Positions 24,285 to 33,060 of a DNA stretch of 56,412 nt are shown here, piece after piece. Positions within the stretch are counted from its first letter, which is position 1. Each line of letters begins with the position of its first letter. The position numbers were made by a program, and so were the translations under genes. The notes beneath the pieces are model-generated. The model was not told the origin of the DNA. It searched no databases and was given only the letters and a program-made list of their open reading frames with translations. Origin of the DNA: JABSQH01 sp039177505 (GTDB lineage: Bacteria > Actinomycetota > Acidimicrobiia > Acidimicrobiales > Ilumatobacteraceae); the NCBI GenBank assembly GCA_039177505.1, contig JBCDFR010000026.1, positions 1 through 56,412 on the forward strand. Direction: 5' to 3'.

Positions 24285-26084
24285 TTAGCCGAGGTCTTCC
24301 CAGCCGATGACGCGGAAGGTGGAGATGATCCGCCAACGCAACGACGTGGGCAGCCGGTTGGGCAGGGTGCACGCGACGAGCGACATCGTCTCTTGACCAC
24401 CAATGCGACGAGTGGCCCCGAGAATGTCGTTGGCGAACTCGCTCGTGATGTACTCCGCGACCATCTCGTAGGTGTACAAACGATTGTCGGCGGTGCGCGC
24501 CGTCATCCGTTGGCCCGCCGACAGGAAGTGCTGATTGCGGTAGGGGCCACCGGCTTCGGTGCGATGGCCGAACACGGCGATCGCGGCGCCCTGGCCGACA
24601 TTGCCCGTTCCAGTCCAGTGCCACGAGTTGCCCGCATCGACGATCGGATCGGGCGAACCCTCATACACCCAGCTCGCCAGACCCATGCCGGGTACGTTGA
24701 TCAGCCACGGCGGACTGATCCCGGGTGGCGGTGGGTTGTACGGCACGCTCGTGGTGACCGCCGAGGCCGATCCGGTGAACCAACCACTCAGGTCGATCAC
24801 GATGTGCCCGCCCTTGTGCGAGTAGCACGACAGGCCCTTGCTGCTGATCGATGCAATGGCATGGTTGGCCAGCGTGTGACCGGGTCTCATGGCGTTGATG
24901 TTCGAGACTTCTTGGCGCCGCGTCTGCGCCGCGAGCAGCGTGAAGTACCCCTGGTTCATCGTCTGGGTAACCGTCAGGTTGGCCGACACGGCCTGCGCCC
25001 GATTGCTGATCGGCGACGGCATCCCCACGGCGCGCGTCCAACCCGGCCACAGACGTTGGCGATCCTTGCGGGTATCGAGCACGCGATACGGCGACATCGG
25101 CACGAACAGCCCGACGTCGGACGACGGGTCGTTGGGACCGGTGATGTAGCCGGCGACGTCGACGACGATGTCGCAGCCCTTCGAACTGAAGATGTCGATA
25201 CCTCGGACACCGTTGACGGTGTTGAGCTTGGTGAGGATGCCCACCGCGCGGTTGTCACCCGCCGCCGGATTGAGGTTCGAACTCCCCCCGGTGGGCGCCC
25301 CGGCGGGCACCGCCTGCACGAAACCCTGCGCGTTGGCGTTGACCGCCGTGAGGTTGGCGACGACCGCTATCGCACTCGAGCTGACCAAACCGTTCAGATT
25401 GCAGCGCACCGTGCCACCAGCGCGGAGGCGCTGGCCCGTGCGGCGCGTGTCGAGCGCACGGATGACCGGAGCCACGCTCACGAATCGTCCGGCGGACACT
25501 GCGCTGGACGTCGGGCGGTACACACCGGCGACGTCGACCACGATGTACGCCGGGCCGTGGTAATAGATGTCGACGAAGCCCGTCGAGCTGAGCTTCACCG
25601 TCGCCAGGTTGGCGACGCGTTCGTCGTAGAAGCCACAGTTCAGATTCGAGGCCACGGGCCGAGACTCGCCGGCGGGGTAGGCAGTGACGAAGATGCCGCC
25701 GTTAGTGCGGTTGACCGCGGTGACGGTGAGGACCGCAGCAATGGCGTCGTCGGGAACGTCGAATGCCCCGGCGACCTTGACGCGAATCGTGCGAGTTCCG
25801 ACGGTGGAGAAGCCGACACCGGTGGACGGGCTGCGCGTGTCGCAGAGCCGTTGGGGGTCGACAGGGGTGAAGTAGCTGGCGCCAGGCTCGACGGCCGCAC
25901 CCGCAACCCCCTGGGGAAGCCCGAGAGTGGAGACTGCCGTCCCGGCGGCCGCACCTGCAGCGCCAGCGATGAAGGCCCGGCGCCCGAACGATGAACCGCT
26001 CAGGTCGTCGACGACCGGCCCGTCGAGCACCTCGTCGACATCAACGGGGGTCGGCGCACCCGGTGGTCCGTGTTGCGCCCACAT
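24285..26084 (-). CDS. Exported class-E-like sortase fused behind three DTR-type beta repeats
   Basis: A 599-residue protein. The N-terminus has a twin-arginine motif in SFGRRAFIAGAAGAAAG (RR at 35-36), so Tat export is likely. Three repeats of about 130 residues follow, each opening with a DTR motif (RLCDTRSP, RALDTRRTG, RVLDTRKDR) and closing with a VVDVAG-type strand (YIVVDVAGVY, DIVVDVAGYITG, HIVIDLSGWFTG). The C-terminal 130 residues are a sortase: catalytic His507 in VFGHRTEAGGPYRN, Cys572 in SLVACT, Arg583 in TSLRWR. Sortases join proteins or pilins to each other or to the wall. ATG 26084 lies 10 bases after the rlmB stop; upstream in-frame ATGs fall inside rlmB. Confidence 0.85.
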   Translation of the reverse strand: MWAQHGPPGAPTPVDVDEVLDGPVVDDLSGSSFGRRAFIAGAAGAAAGTAVSTLGLPQGVAGAAVEPGASYFTPVDPQRLCDTRSPSTGVGFSTVGTRTIRVKVAGAFDVPDDAIAAVLTVTAVNRTNGGIFVTAYPAGESRPVASNLNCGFYDERVANLATVKLSSTGFVDIYYHGPAYIVVDVAGVYRPTSSAVSAGRFVSVAPVIRALDTRRTGQRLRAGGTVRCNLNGLVSSSAIAVVANLTAVNANAQGFVQAVPAGAPTGGSSNLNPAAGDNRAVGILTKLNTVNGVRGIDIFSSKGCDIVVDVAGYITGPNDPSSDVGLFVPMSPYRVLDTRKDRQRLWPGWTRAVGMPSPISNRAQAVSANLTVTQTMNQGYFTLLAAQTRRQEVSNINAMRPGHTLANHAIASISSKGLSCYSHKGGHIVIDLSGWFTGSASAVTTSVPYNPPPPGISPPWLINVPGMGLASWVYEGSPDPIVDAGNSWHWTGTGNVGQGAAIAVFGHRTEAGGPYRNQHFLSAGQRMTARTADNRLYTYEMVAEYITSEFANDILGATRRIGGQETMSLVACTLPNRLPTSLRWRIISTFRVIGWEDLG

Positions 26085-26094
26085 CCTGACGATG

Positions 26095-26994
26095 TTACGG
26101 CAGCGGTTGGCGCGATCTAGAGAGTTCGTACAAAGAAACCGCTGCTGCAGCCGAAACATTCAGTGAACTGACGCTCCCCGCCATCGGGATCGACGCCAAT
26201 ACGTCACAACGCTCACGTACCAGCCGCGTCAGGCCTGCGCCCTCCGCGCCCAGCACGAGGCAGACCGGCTCGACTGCGAGCTCCGCCAGCTCGAACACCG
26301 AACGCGGCCCGCGATCGTCGAGCCCGATCAACCACACTCCGCGCTCGCTCAGTTGACGCAATGCGGTCGGCAAGCCCCCGACCACGGACATCGGCACGTA
26401 CTCGATCGCGCCCGCCGATGCCTTGGCCACGGTTGGCGTCACATGTACGGCACGATGTTGCGGCACGACCAATCCCGTAACGCCAGCACCGTCCGCAATG
26501 CGCACGATCGCCCCAAAGTTCCCGGGGTCGGTCACATGATCGAGAGCGACGAGCAGCGGCGGTGTCGGTCCGTCGAGCAACGATTCGAGATCGACCTCCT
26601 GCAGCGGAGCCGCCGTCGCCAGCACGCCCTGTGGCGCCTCGCTCCGAGCCTCACGATCGAGGCGCGCCGCGCCGACGTACTCGAGTGGCACACGTTGAGC
26701 AGCCGCAATCTCGACGATGTCGGCAACACCGCGATCACCCTCCAGATCGGCGGCGATCCAGATCCGTTCGATCTTGCGGCGCCCAGCGATCAACAGCTCG
26801 CGCACTGCTTGGCGGCCCTCGACCTGGCGCCCACCAAGGCCCTGCTCCCTCCGCCGCGACGAGTCACGCCGCTGCGGTCCGTGGTCGCGACTCCCGCGCT
26901 GGCCACCGCGACCGCCGCTGTTGCGCTGTCCGCTGTTGCGCTGTCCAGCAGGCTTGCCGCGTCCGCGCTGGCCGCCGCGACCCTTGGCGCTCAC
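26095..26994 (-). CDS. rlmB: 23S rRNA 2'-O-ribose methyltransferase (RlmB/TrmH family)
   Basis: A 299-residue SPOUT enzyme that methylates a 23S rRNA ribose. A basic Arg/Gly-rich tail (residues 1-55) precedes the substrate-binding domain (VEGRQAVRELL) and the SPOUT domain with all three motifs: LDHVTDPGNFGAIVRIADGAG, LVLGAEGAGL and IPMAGSVSSLNVSAAAAVSLYE. The GTG start overlaps the ispF stop (GTGA). The order ispD-ispF-rlmB is a common actinobacterial arrangement. Confidence 0.93.
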   Translation of the reverse strand: MSAKGRGGQRGRGKPAGQRNSGQRNSGGRGGQRGSRDHGPQRRDSSRRREQGLGGRQVEGRQAVRELLIAGRRKIERIWIAADLEGDRGVADIVEIAAAQRVPLEYVGAARLDREARSEAPQGVLATAAPLQEVDLESLLDGPTPPLLVALDHVTDPGNFGAIVRIADGAGVTGLVVPQHRAVHVTPTVAKASAGAIEYVPMSVVGGLPTALRQLSERGVWLIGLDDRGPRSVFELAELAVEPVCLVLGAEGAGLTRLVRERCDVLASIPMAGSVSSLNVSAAAAVSLYELSRSRQPLP

Positions 26995-27485
26995 CGTGCG
27001 CCCTCGATCAGCGCCACGGCAAGACAGGCAATGCCCTCACGCCGACCGATCGCCCCGAGACCCTCCGCTCGATTGCCGGTCACCGCGACCGGCCCGTCGA
27101 TGCGCGCCGAGAGCGCCGCTTCGATCTCGGCACGGCGCGGGGCCAACTTTGGGCGCTCGCAGATCACGGAGGCATGCACATTGGCCACCGCCCACCCGGC
27201 GCCGCGGATCATGCCAGCGACGTGCTCCAGCAGCATCATCGAATCGGCCCCAGCGAAGCGTGCGTCGGTATCGGGGAAGTGCATTCCGATGTCACCCATC
27301 CCCGCGGCACCGAGCAACGCATCGGCGCAGGCATGCGCGATCACGTCGGCGTCGCTGTGACCAACGAGTCCGCGTTCACCGGCGAACTCACAGCCACCGA
27401 GCACGAGACGGCGCGACGGGTCGTCGCTGAAGCGATGGACATCGAACCCCTGACCGACGCGCATCGTTGGACGAGGTGCGCTCAT
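26991..27485 (-). CDS. ispF: 2-C-methyl-D-erythritol 2,4-cyclodiphosphate synthase
   Basis: A 164-residue IspF of the MEP isoprenoid pathway, cyclising CDP-methylerythritol phosphate. Zinc ligands lie in GFDVHRF and the family signature in GLVGHSDADVIAHACADALLG. GMGDIGMHFPDTD and the C-terminal AEGLGAIGRREGIACLAVALI are canonical in position. The start overlaps the ispD stop by four bases (ATGA). Confidence 0.95.
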   Translation of the reverse strand: MSAPRPTMRVGQGFDVHRFSDDPSRRLVLGGCEFAGERGLVGHSDADVIAHACADALLGAAGMGDIGMHFPDTDARFAGADSMMLLEHVAGMIRGAGWAVANVHASVICERPKLAPRRAEIEAALSARIDGPVAVTGNRAEGLGAIGRREGIACLAVALIEGAR

Positions 27486-28174
27486 CGCCCGGCACCTTCG
27501 GCGACGCGCCGGCGGGCCCAGGCCAGGTCGTCAGGGTGGGTGATCTTGCGGGCGTCGTCGCTGCCGGGCACGACGCGGACAACGCCTCCGCATTGTTCGA
27601 CCAGCGCGGCGTCGTCGCTGGCCGCATCAATCGCTCCGGCATACGCCGCACGCAGGGCCTCAGCGCGGAACGCCTGCGGCGTCTGCACCGCCACCAGTCG
27701 CTCGCGCGTCGGCGTCTCGACCACTCGATCACCATCGACGACCTTGATCGTGTCGACCACCGGCACCACCGGGATGACGCCGTCGGCACCGGCGCGCACG
27801 CCCGCGATGACCCGCTCGTACACATCGACGTCCGCCAACGGCCGCGCGGCGTCGTGCACGCAGATGATCGTCGCCTCGGTAGGAACGGCGGCAATTCCAT
27901 TGCCCACCGATGCTGTTCGGGTATCGCCGCCGGCGACGCCCTGCTCACGCTCGGCATCGGCAGCGGGCACGACAACCACAACGCCGGTGCTGGCCCGTTG
28001 CGCGACGGCACGCGAGCGATCGATCACCCGCTCGTCGCCCAATGCGGCGTACTGCTTGGGAGCGCCGAAGCGCGATCCCGAACCTCCGGCAACCACGATC
28101 GTCCACACCCGCTCGGGGCTATTCGGCCCGGCGTTCAACACATCGCCGCAGGGTAGTACCGTGACCCACGTCAT
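27482..28174 (-). CDS. ispD: 2-C-methyl-D-erythritol 4-phosphate cytidylyltransferase
   Basis: A 230-residue IspD, adding CMP to methylerythritol phosphate. The CTP-binding loop is VVAGGSGSRFGAPKQ, and VHDAARPL, VPVVDTIK and VQTPQAFR are diagnostic. The ATG at 28174 would overlap the crp ATG on the other strand. GTG 28141 (VLNAGPNSPERVW) or a later GTG is at least as likely, because the conserved part begins at WTIVVAGG about residue 24. Confidence 0.93.
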   Translation of the reverse strand: MTWVTVLPCGDVLNAGPNSPERVWTIVVAGGSGSRFGAPKQYAALGDERVIDRSRAVAQRASTGVVVVVPAADAEREQGVAGGDTRTASVGNGIAAVPTEATIICVHDAARPLADVDVYERVIAGVRAGADGVIPVVPVVDTIKVVDGDRVVETPTRERLVAVQTPQAFRAEALRAAYAGAIDAASDDAALVEQCGGVVRVVPGSDDARKITHPDDLAWARRRVAEGAGR

Positions 28175-28835
28175 GGCTCACGTCGACGATCTCGTTCGCA
28201 CCGACTTTTTCGCTGACGCCGATCCCGAAGCGCTGCAGAAGGTCGCCGATGCCGGCAACGAACTGCACCTGATTCGCGGGGACGTGCTGTTCAAGGAAGG
28301 CGACCCGCCCTCGGCGCTGTATCTCGTCCTACGCGGTCGGGTGGCCATCGCCATCACCAACCCGATCGATCGCCGAGAAAGCGTCGTCGCACTCATGGAA
28401 CAGGGCGACCTGTTCGGCGAGATGGGCATGCTCGACGACGGGCCTCGGTCGGCGTCGGCCCGAGCGCTCGAACCAACGACGATGCTGGCGGTGCCCTACG
28501 ACGTGGTGCTGTCGATCTTCGACGACAACCCGAAGCTGCTGTGGAACGTCACCCGGTTGCTTGCCCAGCGCATCCGAACCACCGACGAGGCGCTGGCCGA
28601 CTCGGTGTTCCTGGACGTGACCGGCCGGACCGCGAAGCGGCTGCTCGAGTTGGCCGACGGTGACGATCGATTCACCCTGCCGGTCACCCAGGAGGAGTTG
28701 GCCGGCATGGTCGGTGCGTCACGCGAGCGGGTCAACAAGGCGATCTCCAGCTTCATCCGGCTCGGTTGGTTGGAGCAGAACGACCGCACCTACGTCATCG
28801 TTCAGCGCGACCGCCTCGAGCTGCGGGCGCGCTAA
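28173..28835 (+). CDS. CRP/FNR-family (GlxR-like) transcription regulator
   Basis: A 220-residue regulator with an N-terminal cyclic-nucleotide-binding domain and a C-terminal winged helix. The phosphate-binding cassette FGEMGMLDDGPRSASARA keeps the Glu, Arg and Ser/Thr positions expected for cAMP. The recognition region is VTQEELAGMVGASRERVNKAISSF. Overall it resembles actinobacterial GlxR/Crp. It is divergent from ispD, with the start codons overlapping if both ATGs are used; no ribosome site is seen, so a leaderless transcript is possible. Confidence 0.9.
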   Translation: MAHVDDLVRTDFFADADPEALQKVADAGNELHLIRGDVLFKEGDPPSALYLVLRGRVAIAITNPIDRRESVVALMEQGDLFGEMGMLDDGPRSASARALEPTTMLAVPYDVVLSIFDDNPKLLWNVTRLLAQRIRTTDEALADSVFLDVTGRTAKRLLELADGDDRFTLPVTQEELAGMVGASRERVNKAISSFIRLGWLEQNDRTYVIVQRDRLELRAR

Positions 28836-28850
28836 TCGCCGTCGGGGCGT

Positions 28851-29519
28851 TCACCCACCGACGGCGCCGAGTAACCACTGCTCGGCGCGCGCAAACGCGT
28901 CTGCGGCATCGTCGGGTCGATGCGCGGGTCGGTGCGCGTCGTGGGCGAACCCGTGGTCGGCGTCGGGGTATCGAACCACGGTGACCTGCGTCGCCTCCAG
29001 AGCGGCGACATCGTCGGGAGGCGTGTACGGGTCGAGATCACCGATGATCGCCAAGACTCGCTCGTCGTGCCCGCTGGCAAGGGCGTCGAGCGGTTCACCA
29101 TGCCCGTCGCCGTTCCAGTCGGCGGGCACGCGAATCATCCCGTAGAAGCTGGCGATCCGCGCAAAGCGTTCGCTGGTGGCAGCACGGAAGCAGTACATGC
29201 CGCCCATGCAGAAGCCGATCAGGCCAACCGTGTCGCATCCGGTGGCGTCGGCGGCCTCCTCCAGGTCGCGCAACTGATCGGCATCGCGAAGGTCGGCAAC
29301 GGCCGCAGTGCGCGGCTCGACGTCCGCTCCGAGATCGAGGCCGGGGAAGGGCTCGACCGCCACGGTCGACATATTCCACACAGCACACATCCGCGCCACC
29401 ATCGAGTCGTACAGCGGCCGCAGACCAAAAATGTCGGGAGCGATCACCAACCCCATGGTCGGCCGCTCGGCCGGCCGTTCGAACTCGGCTTCAGTCCCTG
29501 ACGGCAACGTGATCCGCAT
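28851..29519 (-). CDS. Dienelactone hydrolase family protein
   Basis: A 222-residue alpha/beta hydrolase with a Cys nucleophile in LIGFCMGGMYCF, Asp in IIGDLDPYTPP and His in DADHGFAHD: the complete Cys-Asp-His triad of the dienelactone hydrolase family. GTG 29522 directly precedes ATG 29519 and either may start. It ends 16 bases from the convergent crp stop. The substrate is unknown. Confidence 0.88.
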   Translation of the reverse strand: MRITLPSGTEAEFERPAERPTMGLVIAPDIFGLRPLYDSMVARMCAVWNMSTVAVEPFPGLDLGADVEPRTAAVADLRDADQLRDLEEAADATGCDTVGLIGFCMGGMYCFRAATSERFARIASFYGMIRVPADWNGDGHGEPLDALASGHDERVLAIIGDLDPYTPPDDVAALEATQVTVVRYPDADHGFAHDAHRPAHRPDDAADAFARAEQWLLGAVGG

Positions 29520-29566
29520 CACCGCGACGTTAGAACGGCGCGGCGGGAACCTCCGACTCCAGCAGT

Positions 29567-30565
29567 TTACGAGCGGGCGAAGATGTCGATCATCAGACGG
29601 ACGTCGCTCCCGAGGGGGTACAGGATCGGACAGGTCGCGCCGGCGTCGAGGTACTCGGCAACTTTGGCTTGCACCTCGTCAGGGGTGCCCGACGCAGTGA
29701 TCATCTGCACGACGTCGTCGGGGACCAGCTTGCTCGCCGCGTGGACCTCGTCGTTGGTGGCCGGCCAGGTGAGCACCTTGCCGATCTCGTCGAGCAACGA
29801 TTGCGGAACCCCCGACGCAGCCATGATGTGCGGCTGCTGACCGAGGTATTGGGTCACGAGCAGACGCGCCGCATCGAGGGCCGCCGATCGGTCGCGGTCG
29901 ACCGAACAGACCACGAGTTGGGGCCGGTCGATGTCGTCGACCGTTCGACCCGCCCGCTCGGCGCCGATGGCCAACGCATCGAGCGCCCGCCGGTTGTAGT
30001 CGGGCGACACCAAGTAGTTGAGCACGACGCCGTCAGCGATCTCGCCGGTGAGCGCCATCATCTGCATGCCGGTGGCACCGATGTAGATCGGCACATCTTT
30101 GGGTCGCCGGGGCTGATGCACGTAGTCGAGTTCCACGCCGTCGAGGTGGACGAACGCGCCGTCGATCGTGACCGTTTCGTTGTTCAACAAGCCCCGCACG
30201 GCAGCGACGACCTCGCGCATCACGCGCAGCGGACGCGATCGCTCGATGCCGACCTTGGCGGCGAGCGGGTCCCACCAGGCGCCGATGCCGCAAATCACCC
30301 GACCGGGAGCCAGATCGTCGAGTGTCGAGAACGTCGACGCCAACCGGGCGGGGTTGCGGGTCCAGCAGTCGACGACTCCCGAACCGATGCGGATCGAGTC
30401 GGTGGTCGCAGCGAACGCCGCCATCGGCACCACCGCATCACGAACGAGCCGGCTATCGGCTTGCCACACCGCGTCGAAGCCGCGCTCTTCGGCGTAGCGC
30501 ACGAGGTCGATGCCGTCGCGAATCGAGTGGGCGTCCTGCAGGTACAACGCAACCGGGAACGACAT
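29567..30565 (-). CDS. F420-dependent (luciferase-like) oxidoreductase
   Basis: A 332-residue TIM-barrel protein of the bacterial luciferase/F420 superfamily, close to the methylene-tetrahydromethanopterin reductase-like group. The N-terminus FPVALYLQDAHSIRDGIDLVRYAEERGFDAVW (here in two halves: to GIDL, then VRYAEERGFDAVW), IRIGSGVVDCWTRNPARLA and the IGATGMQMMALTGEIADGV segment are typical. It probably transfers hydride with F420H2 or FMN. It is divergent from the ArsI-like gene and shares the operator region at 30604-30655. Confidence 0.85.
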   Translation of the reverse strand: MSFPVALYLQDAHSIRDGIDLVRYAEERGFDAVWQADSRLVRDAVVPMAAFAATTDSIRIGSGVVDCWTRNPARLASTFSTLDDLAPGRVICGIGAWWDPLAAKVGIERSRPLRVMREVVAAVRGLLNNETVTIDGAFVHLDGVELDYVHQPRRPKDVPIYIGATGMQMMALTGEIADGVVLNYLVSPDYNRRALDALAIGAERAGRTVDDIDRPQLVVCSVDRDRSAALDAARLLVTQYLGQQPHIMAASGVPQSLLDEIGKVLTWPATNDEVHAASKLVPDDVVQMITASGTPDEVQAKVAEYLDAGATCPILYPLGSDVRLMIDIFARS

Positions 30566-30603
30566 CGTTCCACTGTGCCACTCCGCTCGAGTCTCCGGCG
30601 TTC

Positions 30604-30623
30604 ATATCGACAAACGTCGATAT
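30604..30623. promoter_or_regulatory. Operator copy 1 (ArsR-type palindrome)
   Basis: ATATCGACAAACGTCGATAT is a near-perfect 20-base palindrome (8-base arms ATATCGAC/GTCGATAT). It is 38 bases upstream of the divergent oxidoreductase start and 32 bases, three helical turns, from copy 2. AT-rich dyads of this shape are typical binding sites of ArsR/SmtB-family repressors. Confidence 0.7.
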
Positions 30624-30635
30624 TTTTTCTAGCTC

Positions 30636-30667
30636 ATATTGACGTTCATCGATATCACGGGTACGGT
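30636..30667 (+). promoter_or_regulatory. Operator copy 2 overlapping a leaderless promoter for the ArsI-like gene
   Basis: ATATTGACGTTCATCGATAT (30636-30655) matches copy 1 at 15 of 20 positions. It contains a -35 box TTGACG (30639-30644). After a 17-base spacer comes the -10 box TACGGT (30662-30667), seven bases before the ATG at 30674, so the transcript should be leaderless. A repressor on copy 2 would cover the -35 box. Confidence 0.7.
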
Positions 30668-30673
30668 GCTCTC

Positions 30674-31102
30674 ATGCGTCTGCAACTCGCACTCAACGTC
30701 CGCAACCTCGACGAAGCAATCGACTTCTACTCCAAGATGTTCGACGCCGAACCAGCTCGACGACGTCCCGGCTACGCCAACTTCGCCATCGCCCAGCCGC
30801 CGCTCAAGCTCGTGCTGTTCGAGCAGCCCAACGGAGCGACGAGCGACGAGTTCGCCCACCTCAACCATCTCGGCGTCGAGGTCGAGCGCAGCGAACAGGT
30901 GCTCGCTGCCGAACGCCGCCTCAGCGAGTCGGGACTCGACACCACCGGCGTCGACGACACGGCGTGCTGCTACGCCGAGAAGACCGAGACCTGGGTGACC
31001 TCGCCGGAGGGCGCCCGTTGGGAGTGGTACGTGCGTACCGGCGACTCCGAACAGCTCCAGAATCTGTCGCTCGGAGACTCCGCCGACACCTGCTGCTCGT
31101 AG
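30674..31102 (+). CDS. ArsI/CadI-type VOC-family protein (C-As lyase-like)
   Basis: A 142-residue glyoxalase-fold protein. The N-terminus LQLALNVRNLDEAIDFYSKMF and the adjacent cysteines in DTACCYAEKTETWVTSPEG match the ArsI/CadI group, where the vicinal Cys pair binds trivalent organoarsenicals or soft metals and the Fe-dependent site cleaves the C-As bond. The His in FAHLNHLGVEV and the Glu in GARWEWY are the expected metal ligands. It ends in another CC pair (DTCCS). The tandem operator and leaderless promoter suggest metal(loid)-induced expression; no arsR lies next to it. Confidence 0.85.
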   Translation: MRLQLALNVRNLDEAIDFYSKMFDAEPARRRPGYANFAIAQPPLKLVLFEQPNGATSDEFAHLNHLGVEVERSEQVLAAERRLSESGLDTTGVDDTACCYAEKTETWVTSPEGARWEWYVRTGDSEQLQNLSLGDSADTCCS

Positions 31103-31135
31103 CAAGCGAACGCGCACGTCCCACACCCACTTGCC

Positions 31136-32125
31136 ATGATGCAGCACATGGACGCTGCAATCACGGCGAATGCGCTGCGCAAAACCTTCGGCGACAACGA
31201 GGCGGTCGCCGGCATCGACCTCGACATCCCCGCCGGCGAGATCTACGGGTTCCTCGGGCCGAACGGAGCGGGAAAGTCGACCACGGTGAAGATGTTGTGC
31301 ACGCTGCTCGTGCCCACATCCGGCGCAGCCACCGTGGCCGGCTTCGACGTCACCGAACAACCCGGAGCGGTCCGTCTGCGCATCGGCGTCGCACTGCAAG
31401 ACGCGTCCATCGACGGCAAACAAACCGGTCGAGAGCTGCTCGAGCTGCACGGTCAGCTGTACGGGCTCTCCGCTTCCGACATTGCCCACCGTCTCGACGA
31501 CGTGATCGGCCTCGTCGACATCGGCACGGCGATCGACGATCGCGTCGAGTCGTATTCGGGCGGCATGCGCCGCCGCCTCGACTTGGCGATGTCACTGATC
31601 CATCGCCCCCAGATCCTGTTTCTCGACGAACCGACCACCGGGCTCGATCCGGCCAGCCGATCGGCGGTATGGAACGAGGTTCGCCGGCTCAACGAGCAGT
31701 TCGGCATGACGATCTTCCTCACCACCCAATACCTCGAGGAAGCTGATGAGCTGGCGCATCGAGTCGGCATCATCTCGTCGGGGCGGATCGAGGCGGAGGG
31801 CACGCCGACCGCGTTGAAGCGAATGATCGGCAACGACCTCATCGTCGCCGAGGTCGACGGCGATCCCACCACGGCGGCAGCCGCGTTGACGGCACTGCCC
31901 AACGTCGACGATGTCGACACTCACAACCAGGAGATCGCCCTGGCAACGCCTGACGGGGCCGCCGTGATCGCCGACGTCGCCGTGGCGCTCAACGGCTGCG
32001 GCGTACCGGTGCGCGCGCTCACGTTGCGCACACCGACACTCGACGACGTGTTCCTCCAAGTCACCGGTAGTCACCTCACCGGCGACCAGCGAACCACCAG
32101 CCAGCTCGAGGAGGGGTCGGCATGA
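31136..32125 (+). CDS. DrrA-type ABC exporter ATPase
   Basis: A 329-residue ATP-binding protein. Walker A is GPNGAGKST, signature YSGGMRRRLDLAMSL, Walker B ILFLDEPTTGLD, and the switch histidine is replaced by Gln in FLTTQYLEEAD, as usual in the DrrA/daunorubicin-resistance group. A C-terminal DUF4162-type domain covers the last 80 residues. ATGs at 31136, 31139 and 31148 are possible starts and no ribosome site distinguishes them. It overlaps the permease gene by four bases. Confidence 0.92.
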   Translation: MMQHMDAAITANALRKTFGDNEAVAGIDLDIPAGEIYGFLGPNGAGKSTTVKMLCTLLVPTSGAATVAGFDVTEQPGAVRLRIGVALQDASIDGKQTGRELLELHGQLYGLSASDIAHRLDDVIGLVDIGTAIDDRVESYSGGMRRRLDLAMSLIHRPQILFLDEPTTGLDPASRSAVWNEVRRLNEQFGMTIFLTTQYLEEADELAHRVGIISSGRIEAEGTPTALKRMIGNDLIVAEVDGDPTTAAAALTALPNVDDVDTHNQEIALATPDGAAVIADVAVALNGCGVPVRALTLRTPTLDDVFLQVTGSHLTGDQRTTSQLEEGSA

Positions 32126-32949
32126 GCTCCGATATCAGCGTGAACCAACTCGGCGGACGCCTCGGCGATGAGCCGTTGGCCCGCAGGGCGTCGTTCGCCC
32201 ACGACCTGGCCACGGTCGCACGGCGCGCCATCCGCGGCATGTTTCGCGAGCCGGAGTTCTTCATCCCGGCGCTCATCACTCCGGTGTTCTTCTACGTCGT
32301 CAACGTCGGTGCACTGCAAGACCTCGCCCAGGCATCGGGCACCGTCGACGACTTCAAGGCGTTCCAGTTACCGGTAGCGATCATCTTCGCGGTCACCGGC
32401 GTGTCACGCGCTGGTGCACTGGTCACCGACATTCAAGGGGGATACTTCGATCGGCTCCTGCTGACGCCCATTCGCCGCCCCGCGCTCCTGCTCGGTCTGA
32501 TGGCAGCCGACTTCTTGTCGGTCGTAATGTTGACGATTCCGGTCCTGCTGCTCGGACTGGTGCTCGGCGTGTCGTTCACCACCGGGCTCGTGGGCATGGC
32601 AGTGTTCATCGTGTACGGCGCGCTCTGGGGACTCGCCTTTGCCGGGTTCCCCTACGCCATCGCTCTGAAAACCGGAAATCCTGCCGCGGTCAATTCGAGC
32701 TTCATCTTGTTCTTTCCGTTCGCCTTCCTCACCACGACGTTCCTGCCAGAAGATGCGCTCACCGGGTGGCTGGCGACGATCGCCACGTACAACCCCGTGA
32801 CGTATGTGCTCGCCGGACTGCGGTCGATCATCAGCGACGGGTGGGAGTGGGACACCCTCGCGGCCGGGGTCGGCGCAACGCTGGCGGTACTGATGCTGAG
32901 CTTCGGTATGTCCAGCCTGGCCATGCGCGGTCGGATCGCGCGCGCGTGA
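32122..32949 (+). CDS. ABC-2 type (DrrB-like) exporter permease
   Basis: A 275-residue membrane protein with six predicted helices. The ABC-2 permease features are an N-terminal amphipathic segment (IRGMFREPEFFIPALITPVFFY), a central GGYFDRLLLTPIRRPALLLG loop and NPVTYVLAGLRSII near the end. Its ATG overlaps the ATPase stop. The pair should export hydrophobic compounds or lipids; no substrate can be inferred. Confidence 0.9.
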   Translation: MSSDISVNQLGGRLGDEPLARRASFAHDLATVARRAIRGMFREPEFFIPALITPVFFYVVNVGALQDLAQASGTVDDFKAFQLPVAIIFAVTGVSRAGALVTDIQGGYFDRLLLTPIRRPALLLGLMAADFLSVVMLTIPVLLLGLVLGVSFTTGLVGMAVFIVYGALWGLAFAGFPYAIALKTGNPAAVNSSFILFFPFAFLTTTFLPEDALTGWLATIATYNPVTYVLAGLRSIISDGWEWDTLAAGVGATLAVLMLSFGMSSLAMRGRIARA

Positions 32950-33060
32950 CGATCATCACAACAGAAAAGCTGAGTATCACGTTGTCAGTATTTCTCACTG
33001 CTGGATAGCGTTGTCTTCGTACATCCATCACTCACTCTCCACCCCGTGCGAGGTCCCCAC

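Noticed and set aside
24393..25994. A 533-codon plus-strand ORF opposite the sortase fusion
   Set aside because: Its translation is Arg/His/Asp-rich shadow sequence; the minus strand has the sortase triad and repeats.
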